Of a stretch of DNA of 64,000 nt, positions 47,201-56,569 are shown in pieces. Each line of letters opens with the position of its first letter. Within the stretch, counting starts at the first letter, position 1. The notes beneath the pieces were generated by a model. It was given only the letters and a program-made list of their open reading frames with translations. It did no database searches and had not been told where the DNA came from. Made by a program: the position numbers and the translations under genes. Source of the stretch: Nageia nagi (Eukaryota; Pinophyta); the NCBI GenBank assembly GCA_050084985.1, contig JBITNC010000001.1:17112001-17176000 (forward strand), written 5' to 3'.

Positions 47201-47967
47201 ACTGCAGCGCTGTATCTAGTATGGGAAAATCTTCATGATCTTGAATGAGATATCAATATTTTATAAGAAAGAAAAAGTTTATCTATGTATTTAGAGTTAT
47301 CTGGTTAATGGAAAGAACATTTTCAGATATGGCAAAGTTTAAATGAAGAATTATTATTCCGCATTTTGTCAACTTGTCATCGCTGCATAGAAAATGCTAT
47401 CTTTTCATGCTGCAATCAAATCTATTTTTCTCCATGGCCTATTTTCTTTTTTGAAATACATCCAAATCTTATCCCTCTCAAATTTGAGACCAGTCTCTTT
47501 CATAAAAGTGCATCAACTATCCTTTTCATCAGTATGACAAGAAGTATACTTACTATAGATGGTTTTATTGCTTTAGTGGTTGTTTTATTATAATACATAT
47601 TCACGACTTTGAAGCTTTCTGTTAATATTTCTCCTGTTTTAATGCAGTTCAAGATGTCACTGATTCCACATGGAAAACTCTTGTTCTAGAGAGTGATGTT
47701 CCCGTGCTTGTTGATTTTTGGGCACCATGGTGTGGACCTTGTCGAATGATAGAACCCTTAATAGATGAGCTTGCAAAGCAGTATGCTGGCAAACTAAAAT
47801 GCTTCAAACTTAACACAGATGATAGCCCACGTATTGCAACAGAATATGGCATCCGTAGCATTCCAACTGTGATGCTATTCAAGAATGGAGAAAAGAAAGA
47901 TACCGTTATTGGAGCTGTGCCAAAGACTACTTTAACTGCAAGTATTGAAAAATATGTGGAGTGGTAG
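38044..47967 (+). CDS. Thioredoxin m-type, chloroplast (two exons)
   Basis: Encodes a 185-residue precursor of an m-type thioredoxin, a stromal disulfide reductase that takes electrons from ferredoxin-thioredoxin reductase and activates photosynthetic enzymes in the light. Exon 1 (38044-38281) encodes a Ser/Arg-rich chloroplast transit peptide without acidic residues in its middle; processing is likely near GVVCEA (residues 68-73). Exon 2 (47648-47967) encodes the thioredoxin fold, with the redox site WCGPC at residues 107-111 and the cis-proline after Ile151. [18 protein letters not shown] is a hallmark of the m family. The splice joins G|GTATGT to TGCAG|TT in phase 1 and restores a Val codon. 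No stop or frameshift is present, so the gene looks functional. The ATG at 38044 is chosen because it opens a typical transit peptide. A paralogue number cannot be assigned. Confidence 0.95.
39378..39471 (+). repeat. Perfect 47-bp tandem duplication
   Basis: Units 39378-39424 and 39425-39471 are identical, beginning GCAATCCTTAATAG. The lack of differences means the duplication is recent or is an assembly artefact. Confidence 0.95.
40010..40223. repeat. GC-rich foldback repeat
   Basis: Left arm 40098-40152 and right arm 40167-40220 are reverse complements over about 52 bp with a few mismatches, joined by a 14-bp loop. Both arms contain GGCTGGGGGACTT or its complement and TCTCGGAAATGCC. Shorter direct repeats of GGGGA-TTCTGGGCATCC type precede the left arm. 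Composition is far GC-richer than the intron around it. Confidence 0.85.
41087..41106 (+). repeat. TA microsatellite
   Basis: About ten TA dinucleotides inside the thioredoxin intron. Confidence 0.9.
41267..41508 (+). other. Unrecognised open segment in the intron
   Basis: Two overlapping frames are open for 64-68 codons. The frame at 41314 has a protein-like composition ([19 protein letters not shown]), but I cannot place it in a family and see no splice sites that would join it to the thioredoxin exons. It may be a processed pseudogene fragment. Confidence 0.25.
41790..41875 (+). mobile_element. Possible tRNA-like SINE fragment
   Basis: CTGGTAAAGTGGG near 41799 and GAGTTCAAAATCTG near 41858 resemble A and B boxes. 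Spacing is slightly longer than in a tRNA. Weak support. Confidence 0.25.
42340..42830 (+). pseudogene. LINE reverse transcriptase C-terminal remnant
   Basis: The frame 42364-42570 contains [19 protein letters not shown] and WITIERML, matching the region after the palm domain of plant L1-type reverse transcriptases, where a LLYG-E-WG block is followed by W-IE. A second frame, 42580-42807, continues in a similar style. It is truncated on both sides and lies in the thioredoxin intron. Downstream sequence to about 43600 may be more of the same element but cannot be identified. Confidence 0.6.
43690..45480 (+). repeat. Three diverged copies of a ~130-bp interspersed repeat
   Basis: Copies start near 43720, 44160 and 45305. 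They share TAGAATGTGTTTGG (or AAAAATGTGTTTGA), GGATGCCTTGGAAGGTGT and AGTCCCTTG. The first and third also share CTTGTTACTTGA upstream. The copies run in one orientation and have no coding content. Confidence 0.6.
45605..46080 (+). other. LTR-retrotransposon-like debris
   Basis: TTGGTATCAGCTCTC at 45617 resembles a primer binding site, and TGTCGGGGATCACACC near 45871 resembles an LTR start. No matching LTR pair or coding domain was found, so the call is tentative. Confidence 0.25.
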
Positions 47968-48200
47968 AAGAGTAGAATTTACGGATGTAATTTCGAAGAT
48001 AATTTTCTTTTAAACAGGCCCTATGTCTAATTGACTTTCTTGGCACTGAAATTATCAAACGCCGACGTAGTTTTGCAAAAGAATTTCCGAGTCAGCAATG
48101 TTCTTGTGTCTATATATCTGGATGGAATTTGTATTGTCATTTGATGTGGAATGGATTTTACATTGTAGAGTTATAAATCTTGAATTATCTTTTATTCTTT
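47968..48200 (+). other. Thioredoxin m 3' untranslated region
   Basis: Follows the TAG stop. T-rich sequence near 48110-48190 with TGTAT/TTGTAT elements is a reasonable polyadenylation zone. The exact site cannot be read from sequence. Confidence 0.4.
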
Positions 48201-48554
48201 TTTTTATCCCAATTCCTTTACCTGGCTAATGCATATGCAAGGTTTTGCAAGCCTTGTTAGAGATGGTCTCATGCGGAGTTTATTTTGGACACTATTCAAT
48301 ACTATTGATTTAGTTGGTATGCTTGTGCCCTTTTTTTTCACCAAACTGTCAAAACCTTGGAGCATTTTTAGTATGTTTTCTGCTACATGATGGCAAGAAT
48401 ATATCATGTCATTTCAAAGCTCAATTTATGTTCTGGTACTGAAGATGTTAGTTTATACCTTGATTATGAACTTGTTTGAAGTTAAGATATTATGCATGAA
48501 GAAATGGATCTCATATAAATAATGCAATCTCTTGTATCTTTGTGTTCGTTAGTC

Positions 48555-48692
48555 TGGTGATCCAAATAGTGAAGCTTGTATTAAAATATCTTAATGAGGA
48601 CTGTGTTTGGCTTCATGAGAGATGTAAGTGCTGAAGGTCGTATTAAAATTTCTAATAATGAGGATTGTATTTGGCTTCATGAGAGCCATTTA
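48555..48692 (+). repeat. Diverged tandem duplication, ~70 bp
   Basis: Two copies share GTATTAAAAT, AATGAGGA and TGTGTTTGGCTTCATGAGAG (with one change). The rest of 48200-50200 has no supported gene. Confidence 0.8.
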
Positions 48693-50581
48693 ATGTTTTA
48701 TATAAGATGATTTTAGTTGTGTGGTACATCTGCATCTGAATTCAGTCTCTTGTAAATTGCATTTTGTCCAATTCCTGTATGTTCGATTGCAATAATTCTG
48801 ACCAAGATAGGCATCTATGTGCAATTTGTTTTCCCTTGAAGTTATAGATCCAAGCATTCAGGCCATGTGAAATGTCCTCGATGAACTTTATTGAATCTGG
48901 ATTTTCTTTATATGATATTTTGATAGGATGATGTTTTTTGGTGATGAGAGCAAATGATGTTTGGGATCCACTACTATCAATCAGTCTGTTTTGTATGTAG
49001 CTTTGCATTGGTGAAATTTTACTTATGCTGCTCATTTGCTTCCAATATGGCATTACATGAATGTAGGATTCTAAACTATGACAATTCAAAGACCTTTGTG
49101 ATAGGAGGTCGTGAGGAAGATGCATTTGTTATCAGATATTGCATATGCGATGGCATTAACTATTGGTGGCTTAAATCTCTCAAGATGAGTTGTATAACAT
49201 TACGGAGTATGGGAATTATACCTGAATGAAGACTATTATTCTATGACTTGGAGAGCAAGTTGGATCTTCTGGTGATCTGTCCATGTTATATACAGTACAA
49301 AATGGGAGAGTAACGTACTGACTGTTTGCTCATGCAAATCTAGTTGTTCCTGTTTGTATTTCTATGTAATTGAAGAAACCTAGTCAAGACTCTTTACCAT
49401 TCGTGAGGTGGAGCTAACGTATCTATGTGATGCTATAAATTTAACGTCATCTAATGGTATATAATCCAAGGATCATTCATATACAAAATTCGGGAAAAAA
49501 AACCACAGTACAAAAGACATAAGTATTATTATGTAATGGTGTGAGCAATATGAATAAATCATGATGTTGTTGGGAGGGTTGACATATGGGGGTTACAGTC
49601 ATCTCTTGGAGGCTTAAACATAGACGGGAATTTTGCCTTCAAAGTTCTGTGGAAGGGACATTCCAAACCTTCTTGTCAATGGAAGCTATATTCCCCATGG
49701 TGTTAGTGCCTCGGAAAGAGTAGGAGCATACCGACCACTATCAAAAGTTTGGATGGTGCAGACATCCATCAGGATAGTAAAGATGTTGTAATGGTTGTCA
49801 ATAGTGACTATGAAAGGTTTGCCTTTGCTTAAACAACATTTTATCATTATTGAATGAATGGTGGCTAATTGTGTTAGGGGTGCTCTGCCAATGTCCAATC
49901 AGTTCTTGCAAATGAGCCACCTCCGTTGAAAGTTTATTAAATTGTTGTATACAGATTTGTAATAACAGACAATAATAGTAATACTTTTCTTCGAAGTTCA
50001 AAAATAATTAATATGTATAAGAATAGGAAGATACAATCATTTTTATTCTGTCACAATAAAAATATAATGTTTACATAAAATAATTGCTAAACTATTTTAC
50101 AAGGAACCCATGGTTGTATGAGCTTCATCAAAGGTTTCTCACCCCACTTTGAGGTTAAATGAAGTATAAGCTTGGTGAATTATCAGATTGTATGCTTGGA
50201 TCTTGGTTGTATCAGGTTCTTGCAGGTTTTGAAGGCAATTAGAGCACATTTGGAGCAATTGTATCTACTATTTATCACAGATTTGCTTATTGCATTTGTT
50301 GTGTGCATATATGCATCATTTAGACTAAAATCATCTTAGATTTTTAAGACTAGGTTAAGGTTTTAGCTACCCATATCATTATTTAGCATAGCCATTGTGT
50401 TTTATCATTGTGGGTATCTTGGTTTGTGCATAATTAACATTTAGATCATCTTCATGAATTCTTAGAATTTTACTTTCATGTCCTAGGGTTTGCAAGATTC
50501 ATTATTTAGATCATCTTTTTATATAACTTAGCATACCCTTATGTATCTTTTAGCATTATCATAGCATAAAACGTTGTGGGT

Positions 50582-50691
50582 ATTGTTCATCTTGCATCTT
50601 TTGTGAGTTGATTGCTTTCTTGATATCTTTGTGGCAATTGTTCATCTTTCATCTTTTGTGAGTTGATTACTTTCTTGATATCTTTGTGGGT
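50582..50691 (+). repeat. 55-bp tandem duplication
   Basis: Units 50582-50636 and 50637-50691 begin ATTGTTCATCTT and differ at only a few positions. They lie just left of the truncated LTR of copia-3. Confidence 0.85.
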
Positions 50692-50858
50692 ATTTTAACA
50701 CATATTTTGTTGTCACTATCATTACAATCTTTATCAATCTTTTAAGCATAAAGATCATATCAAAAGCATCTAGCATCATCCTAGCATAGCAGTTCATATC
50801 ATGCATGTAGGCATTGATATATTTTCTATCATCCTTGTGATTAAGGACAAGGGGGCAT

Positions 50859-51264
50859 TGATTTAATAAACCATTAACCCTATTTCTAAGCTTAACTAGA
50901 GTAGAAAACCATGTAATGAATATGCCATCAAAAGGGAAACATCAGTTCTAAACATAGACCAAAGAGAAAGTGAGTTTGCATGCTCCAAATAGAGTTTTTA
51001 CTCCTTTGGATCATGATCAACCTGCATTAGACCTATCCTAATTGTCAAATCATCTCCCTTTGCCTCTACAATAATAATATTGCCATATTTACCTACAATA
51101 AGATCGAGTATCCGATCACATCTTAAATACAATCAATCGATCGACTATTTTGATCAACTTCCAACAAACTGTTTGGCCTTGCAAATTAGACCTATGCATG
51201 CTGATTAAAAGCCAAAGAGCAAAATTCTTCCACTTAGATAATGAATTGGGATTCATTCCTAACA
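50859..51264 (-). mobile_element. Copia-3 3' LTR, truncated
   Basis: Read on the minus strand it starts TGTTAGGAATG after the purine tract CAAGTGGGAGAT. It aligns with about the first 400 bp of the LTR at 54915-55633. The rest, some 320 bp, is missing at the left. Confidence 0.8.
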
Positions 51265-51336
51265 ATCTCCCACTTGAAGATTAATCCCACTACAACACAC
51301 TACAATAAGGTATTGAAAACTTCTCATCATGACCTC

Positions 51337-52090
51337 TTATTCCTTAAGGTTAATCAAAATCGAGCAAAATCTTAACATCTCCCTTGTTACAACTTTTGTA
51401 AACATTATAACAAGATTTTGGGATGTGTGTATTTTATCCAACTTAAAAGAACCATCCTCCATTATTGAACGTATGAAGTGATATCCTACTTTTATATGTT
51501 TGGTTTTTGAATGAAAGGTTGAGTTCTTAGCGAGGTGAATAGCACTTTGGCTATCACTCCACAATCTAGAATCTCCTTGCTCCTTATACAACTCCTTCAA
51601 CAATATTTGCTACCAAATCATCTCCTTGCTAGCTTCTATAGCAACAACATACTCTGCTTCAATGGTTGGAAGAGCAACTACTTGTTGTAGTTTATAGATC
51701 CAACTAACCATTGCTCCTCCTATGATAAAGACATACCTTGTAGTTCTCCTTCCCCCATCATGATCACTTGCCATATCCAAGTCCACATATCCTTGAAAAT
51801 GAATATTAGAACCTTCAAAATTCAAAGAGTAATTTGAAGTACCTCTCAAATACTTGAGAATCCATTTAACCACTTCCCAATGACCCTTTCCAAAATTATT
51901 CATAAATCTACTCATGAATCCCACTACTTGTGCTATGTCTGGTCTTATGCAAACCATGGTATACATCAAAACTCCCAACTATTAAAGAATAAGGAACCTT
52001 AGTCATGTACTCTTGTTCCTTTTGTGTCTTGGGGCATAAATCTTTAGTGAGTTTAAAGTGTTTTGCTAAAGGTGTAGTAACCTCCTTTGC
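51337..52090 (-). pseudogene. Copia-3 reverse transcriptase end and RNase H
   Basis: The minus-strand frames 51978-51610 and 51603-51337 read GVLMYTMVCIRPDIA, VKWILKYLRGT, a YVDLDMASD block, EAEYVVAIEASKEMIW and SDSQSAIHLAKN. These are the standard copia blocks from the reverse transcriptase tail into RNase H. Near-intact stretches are broken by single stops. Confidence 0.88.
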
Positions 52091-52094
52091 ATCC

Positions 52095-52835
52095 TATTAT
52101 TGAACTAAGTCTCTTTGCAAGAGACTTTTGTCACTATAAAGAGTCTGCAACGTAGAGTCTATGGATACGAGACAAAGTTTGCATGCATTCGACATCCTAT
52201 ACCGGACATACCAAAGTCATCTCATATACGAAGTGGGAGATCACATAGCAAATCATATAGGTCATCAAGTGTGAGCAGGATTCTACATACAATGACATCT
52301 TCACATCATGTAGCCTCACCCTCCATAACTAGACAAGGAGATTGATTGACTGATGTATGACTATAGATTTTGAGTTTTAAATTTTAGATATGCATTATTT
52401 TTTTATGAGGATGTCATGAGAAGTGACTTTTGTATGATTGAGATTGATGGACATTCCTTTATTTTTTGATGGCATCATGCCATTTTATATATTTATGTAT
52501 ACGATGATATAGATTATGTTATTATGCTTTATGTGTTTGATTATATTTTTAGGATGTGATGATGAGGTATATATAAATAGATATATAGATGATTTATAAC
52601 CTAAAAAATGTAACCCATAATTCTTGTTGGCAAAGACCTAAAACATGCAAAGAGTTAGTTCTTCCAAGAATTATGAAATTTTGCACAATATGCTTAAGTT
52701 ATGAAAGATAACTGAAATGGAGAGGCTAAAATTATCCTTTGTGCTTTGTTCTTCAAATCTTTGTATCTAATCCTAGAAAATAAGTTTAAAAACCCTAATG
52801 TTAAAATTTATCCTTTATAAACACTTTTCATTGAA
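52095..52835. other. Unrelated sequence replacing copia-3 reverse transcriptase
   Basis: Flanked on both sides by copia-3 coding sequence but itself not copia-like on either strand. A plus-strand frame at 52115-52345 is rich in Ser, Arg and His and matches nothing I recognise. No terminal repeats are apparent. It could be filler DNA at a deletion or an inserted element. Confidence 0.5.
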
Positions 52836-52839
52836 TATA

Positions 52840-54028
52840 ACATCTCTACTCTTGATGATTTTTTTATTATTATTATCCCATAATCTATATCCCAAACCAT
52901 CAACTCCATATCCAACAAAATAGAAATTTTGACCTTTAGCATCTACTTTAGTTCTATTCTCCTTATTAATATGCATAAGAACCTCACTACCAAATACCTT
53001 AAGGAATAGTTTATCTTTTTGTCTATCAACAACTCTTATGGAATCCCTCCATCCAAAGAACTAGTAGGCCCTCTATTAATCAAATACAAAATAGTGTCAA
53101 CAACATTAACCCACATAAATAAAGGTAAGTCTGCATGCAGCCTCATGCATCTTGCATATTCTAAGATTGTTCTATTCATCTTTTTTTAACCCCTATTCTC
53201 TTGATGTGTCCTTGGAACTACCTTTATCCTTTTTATTCCAATGTGGGCACAATAGTCATCAAAATCCTTATTACAATATTCTCCACCATTATCTAACTTG
53301 AGGCATTTGAACCTTTTTCCTATTTCATTCTCAACTAATGTTTTTCAATTCTTGAAAGTATTAAACACATATTTTTTCTTAATACAATGAACACATGTTT
53401 TCCTTGTAGCATCATCAATGAATGTGACATAATAAGAGAAGCCACCAAAATCTTTTACCTATGTAGATCCCCACACATCCAAGTGAACTAACTACAATTT
53501 TTCCTTCTTTTTCTCTTGTCCAACCTTGAGGAATCTCACCCTCTTATGCTTGCCAAAATTACAATTCTTGCAAAACCCCAAGTTAATATCTTTCAAGTTA
53601 GGTAACAACTTCCTTGAATGTAGAATTTTCATACCTTTCTCGTGCATGTTCCCAAGTCTTTGGTGCCACAAAGTTGCATCTTTACTTGTGGAAAATGAGT
53701 TCAAGGAGTAGTTAGATTTCCATGAAGAGTTTTTGAATGTAACTGTATAGCCCTCCTTGTCAAGTTTTATTATTGATATGATGTTCCTGTTTAAAATTGG
53801 AATGTGTCTAGCTTCTTTTAGCACCCATGGGCCTCCATTTAGTAATTTTATCTTAATTGTGCAAATACCCACAATATCACATGCCTTATCATTACCCAAA
53901 AGCACACGTCCATAGTTACTTAGAACATAATCTATGAAGTATTTCTTGTGAGAGGTTGCATGGAAGGGAAGCACTAAATTCAACCACTTGATAATCACTT
54001 TTTCTATCAAGAGACAAAAGAAGAGCAT
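52840..54028 (-). pseudogene. Copia-3 protease and integrase
   Basis: The frame 54028-53492 contains the region downstream of protease and the GAG-pre-integrase zinc motif (ATLWHQRLGNMHEKGM, CKNCNFGKHKRVRF). Integrase core and C-terminal blocks follow to about 52840 in broken frames, including a GYRLWD-type block. Confidence 0.85.
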
Positions 54029-54890
54029 CTTGTAGAATTATTGGCTTCTTGATTGTTACCTTTATTTTTATTACCTTCCTTACCATCACCTTTTCTTGAC
54101 CAACAATCCTTCTTGAAATGGCCTTTCTTCCTAGAGAACCAGCACTCTAAATTTCCTTTGCTTCTAGATTTGGATCTTCCTTTGGATTTGCCTCCTTGTT
54201 GACTCTTGCCTCTTTCCTTTGGTCTTCCTCTATTTTCAACTATAAAACTTATGCTTGAACTTTCTCCTATGGATTTTCTCCTCATGTCCTCATTGAGAAT
54301 AGTACCAACCACTTCATCAAATATCAATGTAGTATTGGAGGTAGAGATACTTAATGCCATGACAAGGTTGTTCCAACTATTAGATAGTGAATATAAGATT
54401 AGTAGTGCTCTAATATCATCAACAAATTCAATCTTAACCAATAACACTTGGTTAGTAACAATATTGAATTCATTCACATAATCTGGAGTAGATCCACCTT
54501 CATTCATCTTCATACTAAATAACTTTTCCATTAAGTATGCATTGTTTTTGAGGCCGATGGTTTCTCATACATCTTGGCCAATTTGTCCATCACCCATTTG
54601 GTGGTTTTCTCCCCTAAGATGATGAAAGCTATTGATGAACCCAACCATAATCTCATTATGTCCAACAACTTTCTATCGAGCAAAGCCTAATCCTCATTTG
54701 ACATAGTTGAAGGTTTCTTTGCTACTTCCTCAAGAGGTAAGAACAAATCCTTCTGGTATTGGAGTAGTCTTCCATTTGCATCTTCCAAAACTAGAAATTA
54801 TGGCCATTGAATTTCTCCACCCTTTGCCTTCCTTCTTTTGATATTTCTCCCACTTGAGCTAGAATAACAATTGATCTATCAAGTGCCCAA
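54007..54890 (-). pseudogene. Copia-3 gag
   Basis: The frame 54531-54007 carries a UBN2-type gag and a Lys/Arg/Ser-rich linker, then a zinc knuckle that reads CWFSRKKGHFKKDC, so the second Cys of the CCHC set is replaced by Ser. The N-terminal part to about 54890 is in another frame. Confidence 0.85.
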
Positions 54891-54900
54891 TAAAACTAAA

Positions 54901-54912
54901 GTTTTGATACCA
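54901..54912 (-). promoter_or_regulatory. Copia-3 primer binding site
   Basis: On the minus strand, TGGTATCAAAAC lies two bases after the LTR end, a variant of the initiator-tRNA site. Confidence 0.75.
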
Positions 54913-54914
54913 CT

Positions 54915-55633
54915 TGTTAAGATCCACTCTATAACAAGTAGAGCAATTGAAACTCTACATGTTTTCAAAAGAATTCAAAAAATAAATGAATAATAAATCA
55001 TTTACACAAGAGAAGAAAAGTTTTAATGTGGTTCACCCATTATAGGCTACATCCATGGAGAAGTTTTTAGTCCTTTATTGCAATCAAATCCAAATAACCA
55101 AGAGATTAAACCGAAAACTTTATGTTATAACCTTCTCTTTGGTTCACAAGGAATCCTCTCAATAGAAAACTCAATCTCCCTCTTTAACCTCTTCAAGATC
55201 ATCTACAATTACTATGCAATTCATCAATTTATAATAAACCATTACAATCATATTTCTAAACCTAACTGGACTATAGAAGCATGCAATAAATTCACCATCA
55301 AAAGGCAAACATCAGTTCTAAATATAAAACAAAGTGAGAGTGAGTTTACATGCTCAATACAGAGCTTTTACACCTTTGGATCGTGATTGATTTGCATCAA
55401 ACCAATTCTAATTATCAAATGAACTCCCTTAGGTTTGGTTTCCTTTGCAACTATAATACCACCAAATTTAATTGCAACATGATTGATTGTTTGATAAGGT
55501 CTAGAATATGATTTGTTAATCAACTATGTTGCTTGACCTCCAACAGGCCAATTGGCCTTACAGATTGGACCTGTGCATGCTGATTAGTGCATAATTATTC
55601 CACTTAGCCAATGAAATAGGTCCATTCCTAATA
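54915..55633 (-). mobile_element. Copia-3 5' LTR
   Basis: 719 bp. It ends (minus strand) in TTAACA next to the primer site and begins TATTAGGAATGG. The expected TG start is mutated to TA, as in the copia-2 3' LTR. Confidence 0.8.
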
Positions 55634-56569
55634 AGTTCATTGGTTCATCAACCACAAGCCTCTTATTATCTTATCATACTTTACATGATACATCCATACT
55701 ACATGAAGTATTCAAACCATCAAGTAAAGTAGGGGCAAACTATTGACAACCAAATTAACTACTTCATTAATTTAAATGTTAGTTAATGTTATATATAAGT
55801 ATATTTTTCTATAATTGCTGAATTTGAATAAAGATTAATTTTTTAATGGTTAGAACATGAATTAAACATCTAAACACCCCTTCTCACTCTATCATAGGCT
55901 ATTAATGATAACCAACAAATCTACATAGATTTAATGATATTATCACAATCGGATTCAATCCTCACCTACTTTGATTTAGTCATCACTTGATGTTAGTTTT
56001 ATACACATTATTCTCTAATTTTTAAAATTTGATAAATTTTGATAAAATTGATCTTCTTGATCATTAAGACTTAAACCAAGTTTCACTAATGCTTCAACTA
56101 ACCTCTAGACATCATCCTAAAGTATACAAAATCTATTTATGCTACACATTATATTTGTACCACATGCCAAAATAAGATCGTTCATTAGTACATTTAATTC
56201 ATATATGAACCTACCCCTTATGTTTATCACTCTTGGGTCACATTATGAGGTTGTTAAGTTCTACATTTAAAATATTTACTCTTTTTTAAGACACTAGCAT
56301 ATGGCTAAAATATATTATATGTAAAACTTGAGAACCTTATTAGTATGAGTCTAGTATGTAATACAAATTTTATAAGTTTGATTCTTACATGCAATACAAA
56401 TTTTGTAAGTTTGAGTCTAGCATTCAACACTCAACAAGAAGATCATTATAAGACTACCAACGAGGTTAATTATACTATGAAAAATATTAGATAATAAATG
56501 TTACATCCATGAATATAAATGAATCAAATGATGAAACTAGTTTGCAACTATTCGAAATTGGTTATGAAA

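Larger units (their letters stand above)
38282..47647 (+). other. Thioredoxin m intron 1 (9,366 bp)
   Basis: Starts GTATGT and ends TTTTAATGCAG. It contains a 47-bp exact tandem duplication, a GC-rich foldback, a TA microsatellite, a LINE remnant, a three-copy diverged repeat and LTR-like debris. The remaining stretches, including 40260-41080 and 46100-47640, hold nothing I can identify. Confidence 0.9.
50859..55633 (-). mobile_element. Copia-3: decayed Ty1/copia element
   Basis: A minus-strand element with one full LTR on the right (54915-55633) and a shortened LTR on the left (50859-51264). Gag, protease, integrase and RNase H are recognisable in order. The main part of reverse transcriptase is absent and 52095-52835 holds unrelated sequence. 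The family differs from copia-1 and copia-2. Confidence 0.88.

Noticed and set aside
46494-47219. Open frames just upstream of thioredoxin exon 2 as extra exons
   Set aside because: The exon 1 to exon 2 splice already gives a complete, in-phase m-type thioredoxin; these frames show no thioredoxin similarity.
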